Positions 7,808 to 17,304 of a stretch of 47,962 nt of DNA are shown here, one piece after another. This stretch comes from Ignavibacteriota bacterium. Lineage in GTDB: Bacteria > Bacteroidota > Ignavibacteria > UBA10030. The position numbers and the translations under genes are program-made. The stretch's first letter is position 1. Each line of letters opens with the position of its first letter. Below the pieces are notes generated by a model, which saw only the letters and a program-made list of their open reading frames with translations, was not told where the DNA came from and made no database searches. Location of the stretch: assembly GCA_003170475.1 (NCBI GenBank), contig PMZI01000039.1, forward strand, positions 1 through 47,962. The letters run 5' to 3'.

Positions 7808-9298
7808 ATGATCGACACACTCAAACGGCTCTGGAACGATCGCCCCTTGACCGCAATCATCCTGATTGCGCTCGTTCCACGGCTTATTGCTGCCGTGTTC
7901 TCCAAAGGCTATGGGATGCATGATGATCACTTCGGACCGATCGAACAACCGTTTATCATCATGCAATACTTCACCTACTGGACCGGCCGGGTCATACCGC
8001 ATGGTCATAGTATCGTCTACCCGTCGATTCAATACGCTCTTCTGAATCTTTTCCAATCGGCAGGTCTCCGTGATCCGCAGACGCAGATGCTGTTGATCCG
8101 AGTGCTGCACGCGTTCTACTCGCTGCTTGTTGTCGCCTTTGGATTCAAGATAGCAGAAGTGGTGAGTAGCAGGGAAGCGGCAAAGAAAGCCGGCCTCGTT
8201 CTGGCTTTGTTCTGGGTTCTTCCGTTTCTCAGCGTTCGTAACTTGATCGAAGTGGTTTGCATCCCGCCGCTGATGGGTGGCTTCTATTTCGCATTGAAGT
8301 CGCGTGTAAATCTACGAAACGCTTTCATCGCAGGACTGTGGTTCGGACTTGCTTTTGCGTTTCGGTATCAAACGCTTCTCATCTCCGGGACGGTTGGGTT
8401 TGTTTTCCTCTTCAGAAAAGAATTCAGGGAAATGCTTTGGTTCGCGGCAGGATTCCTGCTGTTGGCAACCCTGATCCAAGGCACCGCAGATCTTCTCGCC
8501 TGGGGATATCCCTTCGCCTCGTTCATCGAATATGTGCGGTACAACATGGCTCACGGTGAAGATTACACGACCGGACCCTGGTACAATTATATATTGCTTG
8601 TGTCGGGGGCGCTGATCCCTCCAATGAGTTTTCTGATTCTCTACGGGTTCCTGAGGAACTGGAGAAAGACGATTCTCATCGTCCTTCCTGTCCTGGTCTT
8701 CTTTGTTCTTCATTCCTATTTTCCCAATAAGCAGGAACGGTTCATTCTTCCTGTTATCCCCGCCATCCTGCTTCTCGGTGTGGTCGGCTGGGAGGAGGTC
8801 GTCAACAGCTCTGACTTCTGGTCGAAACATCGTAAATCAGTCAAGGGGCTCTGGATCTCCTTCTGGGCTCTCAACCTCATTCTCTTGCTTCCGTTTTCGA
8901 CGTTCTATGGAAAAAAGTCAAGAGTTGAGGCGATGTATTCTCTGTACGGGAAGCCGGTGTCGGGACTGATTCTCGCGGGGGGCAAAGTGGGGACATCGCA
9001 ACCACCATTCTTCTATGCCGGAACATATCCTGTTCCTTTCTTCGAAGTGAACAACGATCAGGACCTCCGGGAGATGAAAGCGGAGCTTCGCACGACTCCC
9101 GTGCGATTCAGCCATGCCATCTTCTTCGGCGAGGAGGAGCTCGATCAACGGGTGCAGCAGATCGAAACCGAGTTAAGCTTGAAGCTGAGCCTCGAAAAAT
9201 CGATTGAACCGAGCTTTCTTGACGTTGTTTTCTACAGACTCAATCCTAAGCATAACAAGAACGAACTGACGTTCGTTTACAGCGTGCAGGATCGGTAG
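7808..9298 (+). CDS. GT-C fold membrane glycosyltransferase (family 39-like)
   Basis: 496 residues with about ten membrane helices. The start is the ATG at 7808, the first giving a proper amphipathic N-terminus; the open frame begins earlier but overlaps gtrA out of frame. After the first helix comes HDDHFGP, an acidic pair in the position of the catalytic loop of ArnT/PMT-type enzymes, which take sugars from polyprenyl phosphate donors. The C-terminal 100 residues form a soluble domain. It follows the GtrA gene and may use the same donor. The sugar and acceptor cannot be deduced. Confidence 0.75.
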   Translation: MIDTLKRLWNDRPLTAIILIALVPRLIAAVFSKGYGMHDDHFGPIEQPFIIMQYFTYWTGRVIPHGHSIVYPSIQYALLNLFQSAGLRDPQTQMLLIRVLHAFYSLLVVAFGFKIAEVVSSREAAKKAGLVLALFWVLPFLSVRNLIEVVCIPPLMGGFYFALKSRVNLRNAFIAGLWFGLAFAFRYQTLLISGTVGFVFLFRKEFREMLWFAAGFLLLATLIQGTADLLAWGYPFASFIEYVRYNMAHGEDYTTGPWYNYILLVSGALIPPMSFLILYGFLRNWRKTILIVLPVLVFFVLHSYFPNKQERFILPVIPAILLLGVVGWEEVVNSSDFWSKHRKSVKGLWISFWALNLILLLPFSTFYGKKSRVEAMYSLYGKPVSGLILAGGKVGTSQPPFFYAGTYPVPFFEVNNDQDLREMKAELRTTPVRFSHAIFFGEEELDQRVQQIETELSLKLSLEKSIEPSFLDVVFYRLNPKHNKNELTFVYSVQDR

Positions 9299-9311
9299 GC
9301 GATCGGCTGCC

Positions 9312-9345
9312 TGCCTGTCTCCCGGCTAAGCAGGGTTTTCTTCGG
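9312..9345 (+). terminator. Possible weak terminator
   Basis: CCTGC pairs with GCAGG across about 15 bases, followed by GTTTTC. The stem is short, so this is only a candidate terminator for the glycosyltransferase gene. Confidence 0.3.
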
Positions 9346-9501
9346 AAAGGCCATCATCCCTGGAATTATTTCCGACGCGTGATGGTTATAAATAAAACAG
9401 GGCCCTTCTGACAAAGGCCTTCCATTCCGGCTGCATCCAACGAATTCTGTGGTCATCAAATTTTCAATGACATCCTCCATCCTCATGGAAGGGAATAGGC
9501 A

Positions 9502-11418
9502 ATGAGTACTCCAACCTCTCCGCAAGGCCAGGATCTCCACGGCGAAGTCTACCGTCCGGCGCCAGAGTTTGTCGCGCAGGCTAACGTGCCTGATCCTGAA
9601 GCTGTCTACAAGGAAGCGCAGAATGACCTGGAGGGATATTGGGCGAGGAGGGCGGGCGAACTCGAGTGGTACAAGAAATGGGACAAGGTCCTTGACGACA
9701 GCGAGAAACCCTTTTACAAATGGTTCGTCGGCGGGAAAACGAACATCGTTCTCAATGCCATCGATCGACATGTCAAGACGTGGCGCAGGAACAAACTTGC
9801 ACTCATCTGGGAAGGGGAGAACGGTGAATTGCGGACGTTTTCCTATCATGCTCTGAACCGGGAGTTGTGCAAATTCTCTATCGTTCTCAGGAGCATGGGT
9901 ATCACGAAGGGGGATCGTGTGACGATCTATATGCCCCGGATTCCCGAGGCGTGGATCGCCATCCTCGCATGTGCCAAGATCGGTGCAGTCCATTCTGTGG
10001 TCTATGGTGGATTTTCCGTTGAAGCCTTGCATGGCAGAATCGAGGACAGCGGGTCGAAACTCATCATCACCGCTGACGGCGGCTATATGGGTGGGAAGAT
10101 TGTCGAACTCAAGAAAATCGTTGACGAGGCATTGACGCGCACGGCGATTCCGGAAAACGTGGTCGTCGTCAAACGCATTGGCAACGAAGTGAACATGGAG
10201 GCCGGAAGAGATTTTTGGTATCACGAGCTGATGAATCTTCCGCTGACCAAGAATTCAAACAAGTGTGAAACCGAAGTAATGGATTCCGAGGATCCACTCT
10301 TCATCCTTTATACTTCCGGTACAACAGGCAAGCCGAAGGCAGTGCTTCACACTCACGGCGGTTATCAGCTGGGTGTCTATGCAACGCTGAAAGATGTGTT
10401 TGACCTGAAAGAAGAAGATCGGTGGTGGTGCACCGCAGATCCGGGTTGGATAACAGGACATTCGTATATCATCTATGGGCCGCTCATTGCCGGTGCTACG
10501 ACCTTCGCCTACGAAGGAGCTCCGACCTATCCATTTCCCGACCGTTGGTGGTCGATGATAGCCAAATACGGCATTTCGGTCTTCTACTCAACGCCGACGG
10601 CGATCCGGGGCTTGATGAGATTCGGTGAAGCGTGGCCGAACCGCCACGACCTCTCTTCGCTTCGATTGCTCGGAAGCGTTGGTGAGCCGATCAATCCGGA
10701 AGCATGGCGGTGGTTTCACAAGAACATCGGCAAAGAGAAATGCCCCATTATGGATACGTGGTGGCAGACGGAAACGGGAGCTTTCATGATCACTCCTTTG
10801 CCGGCTCTCCCCACCAAGCCCGGCTCTGCGGCACGACCATATCCCGGCGTGGAGGCGGATGTTGTTGATGAGCATGGAAAATCCGTCAAGCCCGGCGAAG
10901 AAGGATACCTTGTCATCAAGCGGCCGTGGCCTTCGATGATGAGAACGATCTACAATGATCCTGATCGATACGTGCAGACGTACTGGACCAAATTCCCCGG
11001 TATGTACTTCGCCGGAGATTCGGCGCGCAAGGACGAAGACGGATACTTCTGGGTCATCGGCAGGGTAGACGATGTCATTAAGGTAAGCGGATATCGGCTT
11101 GGGACCGCCGAGTTAGAATCTGCCTTCGTGAGTCACCCGGCTGTCGCCGAAGCGGCCGTCATCGGTCTGCCGCACGAGATCAAGGGAGTCGCGATTCATG
11201 CGTACGTGATTCTCAAGGCCGGACACGATGCGGGAGAGCATTTGATGGATGAGTTGAGGGCGCACGTCGCACACGAGATGGGCCCAATTGCGAAACCGGA
11301 GAAAATCGAATTCGTCAAATCATTGCCGAAGACGCGAAGCGGAAAGATCATGAGGCGAGTGCTGAAAGCGCGGGCTTTGGGAATATCCGAAGGAGATTTG
11401 TCTACGCTCGAAGAATAG
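9502..11418 (+). CDS. acs: Acetyl-CoA synthetase (AMP-forming)
   Basis: 638 residues, close to the usual 650. It activates acetate to acetyl-CoA through acetyl-AMP. Motifs: the phosphate loop YTSGTTGKPKAV, the DTWWQTETG motif, the hinge region around GRVDDVIKVSGYRL, and the C-terminal PKTRSGKIMRR in which K615 is the catalytic lysine that deacetylases control in other bacteria. The N-terminal extension (EVYRP...) and the ALHGRIEDSG segment are typical of acetate-specific members rather than longer-chain ligases. GGAAGGGA precedes the ATG. It is a single gene ending at a shared bidirectional terminator. Confidence 0.95.
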   Translation: MSTPTSPQGQDLHGEVYRPAPEFVAQANVPDPEAVYKEAQNDLEGYWARRAGELEWYKKWDKVLDDSEKPFYKWFVGGKTNIVLNAIDRHVKTWRRNKLALIWEGENGELRTFSYHALNRELCKFSIVLRSMGITKGDRVTIYMPRIPEAWIAILACAKIGAVHSVVYGGFSVEALHGRIEDSGSKLIITADGGYMGGKIVELKKIVDEALTRTAIPENVVVVKRIGNEVNMEAGRDFWYHELMNLPLTKNSNKCETEVMDSEDPLFILYTSGTTGKPKAVLHTHGGYQLGVYATLKDVFDLKEEDRWWCTADPGWITGHSYIIYGPLIAGATTFAYEGAPTYPFPDRWWSMIAKYGISVFYSTPTAIRGLMRFGEAWPNRHDLSSLRLLGSVGEPINPEAWRWFHKNIGKEKCPIMDTWWQTETGAFMITPLPALPTKPGSAARPYPGVEADVVDEHGKSVKPGEEGYLVIKRPWPSMMRTIYNDPDRYVQTYWTKFPGMYFAGDSARKDEDGYFWVIGRVDDVIKVSGYRLGTAELESAFVSHPAVAEAAVIGLPHEIKGVAIHAYVILKAGHDAGEHLMDELRAHVAHEMGPIAKPEKIEFVKSLPKTRSGKIMRRVLKARALGISEGDLSTLEE

Positions 11419-11443
11419 TCTGAGTGGAAACCATAGCCTCATA

Positions 11444-11490
11444 GAGCCTTTTCAAGATGTCATTGTTCTCGCGAGACCTTGAAAAGGCTC
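11444..11490. terminator. Bidirectional terminator between convergent acs and cbb3 operon
   Basis: A perfect 13-bp inverted repeat (GAGCCTTTTCAAG at 11444-11456 and its complement at 11478-11490) with a 21-base loop lies between the stop of acs and the stop of the last gene of the leftward operon. The stem itself contains the AAAA/TTTT tracts, so it could act in both directions. Confidence 0.65.
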
Positions 11491-11513
11491 CTTTGCGTAC
11501 CTGAGGCGGAAGA

Positions 11514-12221
11514 TCAGTGATGCTGCTGCATCATTTGATCCGACGTGGATGCTCCGAGTTTCGGGCTGATAAATGGAATCCCCAGATTCAATCCCCGGAC
11601 AATGAGCAGGATGCCGACGAGAATCGTGAATGCAGGCAATATTTTCACTAATCTTGCCCGGAAGTTCGCTGAGAGGATTCGTGGAGAAAGCGCAAGGCCC
11701 GCCATAGCAGGGATTGTCCCGAATCCAAACCCCGCCATGAAGATCATGCCACTCAAAACGTGGGCGCTTACTGCCGCTGCAGTCATCGCCACGTAGACAA
11801 ATCCGCATGGAAGTAGCCCGTTCAGCATACCTAACAGAAACATCGCGGGAATAGACTGCGCCTTGAGAAGAGCTGCGATCTTCGCCTGAAGCCTTTGAAG
11901 CGTGCTTGAGAGGAACGATGGTATGGGAAAGGAGAGACTGATGAGTCGCCTTGCCGCAACGGAGAGAATGATGACCGTCCCTGCGATGATCGACAGGTTC
12001 TGCTGAAAAATCGGAAGCAAGATCCCGGCACCAATCCAACCGACAGCTCCTCCCATGAGCGTGTACGTGAGCACGCGACCGAGATTGTAGAGAAGTCTCG
12101 CAAGAGCGAACGTTGTCCACCGGTGGTTCCCGACGGGCATGGCGAGCACAATCGGCCCGCACATGCCGATGCAATGCAAGCTTCCCACAAAACCGAACGC
12201 AAATCCTGCTAGTATTTCCAC
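11514..12221 (-). CDS. TauE/SafE-like (UreH-type) membrane protein of the cbb3 cluster
   Basis: About 235 residues with six predicted helices. The GTG at 12221 is chosen because it starts 8 bp after the fixH stop and leads into the first helix; the open frame before it only overlaps fixH. The N-terminus has GSLHCIGMCGP and a later helix has LNGLLPCGFVY, the paired Cys/Met/His pattern of the sulfite-exporter-like family found at the end of cco operons across Bacteroidota and Proteobacteria. The Cys, Met and His residues suggest a part in copper handling for oxidase assembly, but this is inference. The C-terminus ends in QQHH. Confidence 0.8.
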   Translation of the reverse strand: MEILAGFAFGFVGSLHCIGMCGPIVLAMPVGNHRWTTFALARLLYNLGRVLTYTLMGGAVGWIGAGILLPIFQQNLSIIAGTVIILSVAARRLISLSFPIPSFLSSTLQRLQAKIAALLKAQSIPAMFLLGMLNGLLPCGFVYVAMTAAAVSAHVLSGMIFMAGFGFGTIPAMAGLALSPRILSANFRARLVKILPAFTILVGILLIVRGLNLGIPFISPKLGASTSDQMMQQHH

Positions 12222-12229
12222 GGCGGGTC

Positions 12230-12673
12230 TTATGGAATCACGATTGGTTCTTCGTGGTAGTAATTCTGCTGATCTTGTTTCCAGCGGACTTTTACCCTCC
12301 AAAGCCCTTTCTGAAGGGAGGTTGTCGGAATGAACTGAGTGTTGGTGGAATCGAGTTTCAGCGCTACAATGAAATCCTTATGAAGATCAGCCGGGCGATA
12401 AAATGTGAGCGTGCCCGAGGTGTTTGCGGGTGAAAACGTCATCGGGAGTTTCACGGACACTGAGAAAGCAGACACTGCGATGCTTGGACGCTCGGACAGG
12501 CTGTTCGAGCGCTTCTGGCTGTCGATTTGATCCTGATGACGCAATTCCTGAAGGTAGTAGTCATCGGAGACCAGATCGACTTCCCGGTTCATCGATATGC
12601 GCACCATGATCAGAATCCCGATCGCAAAGAGCACGAACACAACGGCGAGACCCACTCCCCAGTGAATTTTCAT
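12230..12673 (-). CDS. fixH: FixH/CcoH-family cbb3 oxidase assembly protein
   Basis: 147 residues: a short cytoplasmic start, one membrane helix (VGLAVVFVLFAIGILIMV), then an extracytoplasmic domain. The helix is followed by DLVSDDYYLQEL, the typical FixH motif in which the domain begins with a Tyr-rich D-YY segment. FixH/CcoH stabilises the assembling cbb3 subunits. GGAGTGAGAG lies before the ATG and the gene follows ccoG by 3 bp, so translation is probably coupled. Confidence 0.9.
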   Translation of the reverse strand: MKIHWGVGLAVVFVLFAIGILIMVRISMNREVDLVSDDYYLQELRHQDQIDSQKRSNSLSERPSIAVSAFSVSVKLPMTFSPANTSGTLTFYRPADLHKDFIVALKLDSTNTQFIPTTSLQKGLWRVKVRWKQDQQNYYHEEPIVIP

Positions 12674-12676
12674 CTC

Positions 12677-14083
12677 TCACTCCGCCTTCTTCTGAACTGG
12701 TCCAAGAAATGATGTCTGAATCGTGTTGGCAAGGCCATTTCTGCCATAAACTTCGATGGTGAGCGGTGTGTTCATCAACTTGATCTGATCCCGTTTCATC
12801 AGCACGAACAGCTTGGCAGAAGCAGCGTCCTGGCTCTTCAGAATCAGCGAGTCACCCAGAACACGGATTGTCCCATCGACGCCCTTCAGTCGGAAGGAAA
12901 GAGGGAGATTCACAAATGTCTTGTTGACTGCTTTCATGTCGTAGAGATTGCTGATGAAGTTGTCCGGCTGCTCCTGAAAGTACATTCCCGGCGTGCGAAG
13001 AATGGTGACATCAATATCCAAGCGAGTCGCCAGGAAGTACGAAAGAACCGAGACAAGGATCAGGAGGACGACACTGTAGCCGATGCTTCTGGAGGTGAAT
13101 AATGATCGGACTTTCTTCTCGATACCATCAAACGAATCATAGCGGATCAGTCCCCGGGGTTTGTCGATGGTATCCATGATGGTATCGCAAGCGTCGATGC
13201 ACGCCGTGCAGTTAACACATTCCAGCTGTGTCCCATTCCGGATGTCGATGCCGGTCGGACACACATCCACGCACTGATGGCAATCGATGCAGTCTCCCAG
13301 CTTGCGAGGTTCGCTTTTCCTCAACTTGCCGCGGGGCTCACCGCGAACGTGATCATAAGCGATGACGATCGAATTCCTGTCGAGGAGGACACCCTGCAGT
13401 CGTCCGTAAGGGCATACCAGGATACAGGCCTGCTCGCGAAACCACGCAAACAACCAGTGAAATCCTCCCGAAAAAATGACGATCGCTGAGAGGCCGCCGA
13501 GATGCTCTATCGGAGGATCACTCATGATGTGAAAGAGTTTGTCGGTGCCGATCACCCAAGCGAGAAGCGTGTTTGCGATGAGAAAGGAGAGGACGAAGTA
13601 AATGGCGTGCTTCAGTCCCTTGACGCGCAGCTTCTTGCCTGTCCAGGGAGATTCATTCAGCCTTAGTTGTTCACGGGGACTCCCCTCGAGCCAGTAGTCT
13701 ATTTTACGGAACACCATCTCGAGGAAAACCGTTTGCGGACAGATCCAGCCGCAGAACAAGCGTCCGAACACTACCGTAAAGAGGAATATGAAAACCACCG
13801 TCGTGATCATTGCGAGTGCGAGAAGGAAAAAATCATGCGGCCCGAAGATCTGTCCCAGGATGACGAACTTTCGCTCGGTGATATCGAACAGCATGAAGGG
13901 ATGTCCGTTGACGCGCAGGAAGGGACTTACGAACAACACCGCAAGCAGGATCCAGCTGACGATCAGTCGGGCCGAATGGAACCTTCCCCCGGGGGCTTTG
14001 GGGTAGATCCATTTGCGTTTGCCTTCTTCCGATACGATTCCGAGATGATCGCGAAATGATTGCTCGGTCGGAGCGCTCGACAT
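12677..14083 (-). CDS. ccoG: Cytochrome c oxidase accessory protein CcoG (FixG/RdxA), polyferredoxin
   Basis: 468 residues. Several membrane helices surround a CGWICPQ motif. A soluble section carries two ferredoxin-type clusters (CIDCHQCVDVCPTGI and CVNCTACIDAC), then another helix and a C-terminal immunoglobulin-like domain. In studied bacteria CcoG reduces Cu(II) during cbb3 oxidase maturation, which fits its place between ccoP and fixH. GAGAGG precedes the ATG. Confidence 0.94.
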   Translation of the reverse strand: MSSAPTEQSFRDHLGIVSEEGKRKWIYPKAPGGRFHSARLIVSWILLAVLFVSPFLRVNGHPFMLFDITERKFVILGQIFGPHDFFLLALAMITTVVFIFLFTVVFGRLFCGWICPQTVFLEMVFRKIDYWLEGSPREQLRLNESPWTGKKLRVKGLKHAIYFVLSFLIANTLLAWVIGTDKLFHIMSDPPIEHLGGLSAIVIFSGGFHWLFAWFREQACILVCPYGRLQGVLLDRNSIVIAYDHVRGEPRGKLRKSEPRKLGDCIDCHQCVDVCPTGIDIRNGTQLECVNCTACIDACDTIMDTIDKPRGLIRYDSFDGIEKKVRSLFTSRSIGYSVVLLILVSVLSYFLATRLDIDVTILRTPGMYFQEQPDNFISNLYDMKAVNKTFVNLPLSFRLKGVDGTIRVLGDSLILKSQDAASAKLFVLMKRDQIKLMNTPLTIEVYGRNGLANTIQTSFLGPVQKKAE

Positions 14084-14108
14084 GTGCCTCTCACCTCTCC
14101 GGGTTCTT

Positions 14109-14993
14109 CTATCGCCCGACTGATTTGCTGATGTCCTTCACCTGGGGCGTGGGTTCCACGTACATCGAGCCCTCAGGCCTCTTTCCGTTTGGAGGGTTTG
14201 TTCCTTGTAGTGACAAAACAAAGCTCGCGATTTGCTGGATTTCTTTGGGAGTGAATACAAGCTTCCAACTGATCATGCCTTTTTCGGGAACGCCGTTCTT
14301 GATCGTCGCGTAGACGTTCTTGATCCCACCGCCATGGATCCAGTATGGATCGGTGAGATTGGGCCCGACGATTCCTTCCCCGTGTAAACCATGGCAGGTG
14401 ACGCAATTCTTGAGAAACCGCTCCTGTCCTGCCTTCAACGCGGCGTCGTCTCTCAGAGCCACCAGTTCGTCTTCGTTGATGGTTCCTTCGGCAACCATCC
14501 GGATGCGACGCGACAGATCGGCAGCGGAAACTTCTTCGGCATATTCAGCGCGAGGAAGAGGGCTCGATTGCCAGACATGATAGTTCAGCATGTAGACAAC
14601 CCCAAAGAGAATTGTTCCGCCGAAAAGATAGTTGAACCACGGCGGAACTCGGTTGTTAAGCTCCTTGATCCCGTCAAAGTCTTCGTCCTGGGGAATAACG
14701 GTCGGTCCGCCTTTCGGGGTAACGGCGTGGTAAAGAGTTCGAATGATGCGAAGAATCGGCTCAACGTCGCCATCGAGGACGAAGATGATAAAGAACGTGA
14801 GTATGATGAACGACGCAGTGAGGAGACCCGTGAAAATCAGTGCCGCCTCGGTTCCTCGGTCGGCCGCCTGCGTCTGAGCCATCATGACCCCGCTGCAGAA
14901 AAGGAGCAGAAGCGAAATCATGAGGATGTGTCCTGTGCGGAGTCTTGGATAGATCAAACGGCGCGTCATGCGATGAAGTCGATCCCTGTTCAC
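14109..14993 (-). CDS. ccoP: cbb3 oxidase subunit III CcoP, one-haem form
   Basis: 294 residues from a GTG at 14993 with AGGTG upstream; an ATG at 14969 is an alternative. Two N-terminal helices (about 20-75) precede the CcoP/FixP N-terminal region (RVPPWFNYLFGG...). Then comes one cytochrome c domain with CVTCH at C197 and methionine candidates near GMISW. Proteobacterial CcoP usually has two haem-binding motifs; only one CxxCH is present here and the protein ends soon after the domain. It should pass electrons to the CcoO part of the CcoNO fusion. A short gap separates it from ccoQ. Confidence 0.9.
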   Translation of the reverse strand: MNRDRLHRMTRRLIYPRLRTGHILMISLLLLFCSGVMMAQTQAADRGTEAALIFTGLLTASFIILTFFIIFVLDGDVEPILRIIRTLYHAVTPKGGPTVIPQDEDFDGIKELNNRVPPWFNYLFGGTILFGVVYMLNYHVWQSSPLPRAEYAEEVSAADLSRRIRMVAEGTINEDELVALRDDAALKAGQERFLKNCVTCHGLHGEGIVGPNLTDPYWIHGGGIKNVYATIKNGVPEKGMISWKLVFTPKEIQQIASFVLSLQGTNPPNGKRPEGSMYVEPTPQVKDISKSVGR

Positions 14994-15024
14994 GATTACA
15001 CCTATTGTGCTGTTTTAGACTGCA

Positions 15025-15180
15025 TCAGTTCAGTGGTAATTGACTCATCTTGTCGGAGTCTTCCTTTTTCAACCGGACGACATAGACGAGGACACCAATG
15101 AAGAAAGGAACAAAAACAAACATGGACGCTAATGAGTAGATTCCGATTCCTTCGATCGCTTCGAGAATGTTCGAAACCAT
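15025..15180 (-). CDS. ccoQ: CcoQ-like small membrane subunit
   Basis: A 51-residue frame between ccoNO and ccoP. It starts MVSNILEAIEGIG, has one membrane helix (ASMFVFVPFFIGVLVYVV), and ends in a charged tail RLKKEDSDK. GAGGAG lies about 10 bases before the ATG. CcoQ/FixQ proteins are this size, have one helix and a charged cytoplasmic tail, and occupy this position in cco operons. The sequence itself is too short to be diagnostic, so the call rests on size, topology and context. Confidence 0.8.
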   Translation of the reverse strand: MVSNILEAIEGIGIYSLASMFVFVPFFIGVLVYVVRLKKEDSDKMSQLPLN

Positions 15181-15192
15181 GGCCTTTTCTCC

Positions 15193-17304
15193 TCAGCGTT
15201 GCGCGGAAATGTCCGTACCGAGTCGTTGCAGGTATGCAATCAACGCGACGATTTCCTTGTCGGGATCGCCGGGGGCATTCTGCTGCTGAAGGTCTTCAGC
15301 GATCAGCGTCGCTTGCGCCTTCAAGTCACCGACTGCCTGTTTGTCGTATTCCTTTGGATATGGTACCCCGAGCTTCTGCATCGCGCGGATCTTCGATCCC
15401 ACAATCGCTGTGTCGATGCTCTGGGTGTAGAGCCATGGATATGCCGGCATGATAGAACCCGGTGAGACAGACCGCGGATCTTCCATATGCATGAAGTGCC
15501 ACAGGTTATTGTATTTCTTCCCGATGCGATGGAGGTCCGGTCCGGTTCGCTTCGAACCCCATTGGAACGGATGGTCGTACACAAACTCCCCTGCCTTCGA
15601 ATAGTCTCCATAGCGTTCCGTCTCTGAACGGAATGGCCTGATCATCTGGGAATGACAGGTATAGCAGCCCTCACGTACGTAGATGTCGCGCCCCTGCAAT
15701 TCGAGCGGAGTATAGGGTTTGACCGAAGCAATGGTGGGTATGTTCGTCTTCACGAGAAACGTTGGCACGAGTTCGACCAGGCCGCCGATGGAAACCACCG
15801 CGGTGGCGAGGAGAGCGAATTGGATCGGGCGTCTCTCGATCCAGCGGTGCTTGTTCAACTTGACCGCGTGTGCTTCGTCCCAGTGTGCAGGAACGGTGGC
15901 CTCTTCGTCGGGGACAAGTTTCCCTTGCTTCATCGTGCGGCTCAGGTTGTATCCCATGATGAGCGCTCCGATGAGGTACATCGCTCCTCCGAGTGCGCGA
16001 ATCATGTAGAAGGGGAGGATCTGAAGGACCGTCTCAAGAAAATTCGGATACTGCAAAACTCCGAAGGGGGTGAATTGTTTCCACATGAGCGACTGCGTGA
16101 TCCCCGCCCAGTACAAAGATATTGCATAGAATACGATGCCCAGCGTTCCAAGCCAGAAATGGAGATTGGCAAGTTTGCGGGAATACAATTCTGTCTTCCA
16201 CATCTTCGGTATCAACCAGTAGAGAATTCCAAACGTGAGGAATCCGTTCCATCCGAGTGCACCGATGTGAACGTGGGCAATTGTCCAATCCGTGTAGTGC
16301 GATATCGCGTTGACGTTCTTCAGAGATAACATCGGTCCTTCAAATGTCGCCATGCCGTAAGCGGTTATTGCGACGACCATGAACTTCAACACAGGGTCTT
16401 CGCGAACCTTGTCCCACGCGCCTCGGAGTGTAAGGAGTCCGTTGATGGCGCCCCCCCACGACGGCGCAAGGAGCATCACGGAGAACACCGTGCCGAGGGA
16501 TTGTGCCCAATCGGGAAGTGCCGTGTAGAGTAGGTGGTGTGGACCCGCCCAGATATACAGGAAGATGAGGGACCAGAAATGCACGATGGACAAACGGTAC
16601 GAGTAGATTGGCCGGTCAGCCGCCTTGGGCAAGAAATAGTACATCAGGCCTAAATAGGGAGTTGTCAGAAAAAACGCTACGGCGTTGTGGCCATACCACC
16701 ATTGCACGAGAGCATCCTGCACTCCGGCATAGACCGGATAACTCTTGAGATACGAAACTGGGAGCTCGATGGAGTTGACAATATGCAAGACAGCGATCGT
16801 CACAAGGGTGGCCAGGTAGAACCAAATCGCCACGTACATGTGCTTCTCGCGTCTCTTGATGACGGTCCCGATGAAATTGACCGCAAATACCACCCAGATG
16901 AGCGTGATCAGGATGTCGATGGGCCATTCGAGTTCCGCGTACTCTTTGCCCGTCGTGAATCCCAGTGGCAGCGTCAAGGCCGCGCATACGATGATGAACT
17001 GCCATCCCCAAAAATGGATATTGCTAAGCAAATCATTGAACATGCGTGCTTTGCAGAGTCTCTGCAAGGAGTAGTAGACTCCCATGAATATGCCGTTTCC
17101 GACGAACGCGAAGATGACGGCATTCGTGTGAAGCGGTCGCACGCGCCCAAACGTGAGGAACTGAAGCTTGGCGTTCATCGCCGGCTCGAACATCTCGATC
17201 GCGATGAGCAGTCCGACGAGCATTCCCACTACCCCCCACACCATCGTCGCGACAGCGAAGTTGCGTACGATTCGATTATCGTACTTGATCGTTACCATCT
17301 CCAT
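15193..17304 (-). CDS. ccoNO: Fused cbb3 oxidase subunits I and II (CcoN-CcoO)
   Basis: 703 residues from the ATG at 17304; the frame remains open to 17373 but that would overlap ccoS more deeply. Residues 1-480 are CcoN: twelve or so helices with the haem and CuB histidines (for example in FGRVRPLHTNAV, WWYGHNAVAF, AGPHHLLYT and AHVHIGALGWNG). A linker helix around 495-515 leads to the CcoO part, whose haem c motif is CYTCHSQ at C547, followed by RTGPDLHRIG and a methionine in PGSIMPAYPW. Together they form the oxygen-reducing core of a high-affinity oxidase. The fusion replaces two genes that are separate in Proteobacteria. It overlaps ccoS by 29 bp. Confidence 0.96.
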   Translation of the reverse strand: MEMVTIKYDNRIVRNFAVATMVWGVVGMLVGLLIAIEMFEPAMNAKLQFLTFGRVRPLHTNAVIFAFVGNGIFMGVYYSLQRLCKARMFNDLLSNIHFWGWQFIIVCAALTLPLGFTTGKEYAELEWPIDILITLIWVVFAVNFIGTVIKRREKHMYVAIWFYLATLVTIAVLHIVNSIELPVSYLKSYPVYAGVQDALVQWWYGHNAVAFFLTTPYLGLMYYFLPKAADRPIYSYRLSIVHFWSLIFLYIWAGPHHLLYTALPDWAQSLGTVFSVMLLAPSWGGAINGLLTLRGAWDKVREDPVLKFMVVAITAYGMATFEGPMLSLKNVNAISHYTDWTIAHVHIGALGWNGFLTFGILYWLIPKMWKTELYSRKLANLHFWLGTLGIVFYAISLYWAGITQSLMWKQFTPFGVLQYPNFLETVLQILPFYMIRALGGAMYLIGALIMGYNLSRTMKQGKLVPDEEATVPAHWDEAHAVKLNKHRWIERRPIQFALLATAVVSIGGLVELVPTFLVKTNIPTIASVKPYTPLELQGRDIYVREGCYTCHSQMIRPFRSETERYGDYSKAGEFVYDHPFQWGSKRTGPDLHRIGKKYNNLWHFMHMEDPRSVSPGSIMPAYPWLYTQSIDTAIVGSKIRAMQKLGVPYPKEYDKQAVGDLKAQATLIAEDLQQQNAPGDPDKEIVALIAYLQRLGTDISAQR

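Noticed and set aside
9277-10224. 315-codon frame opposite acs
   Set aside because: Antisense to a well-conserved gene, composition without domain pattern, no ribosome site; an antisense shadow.
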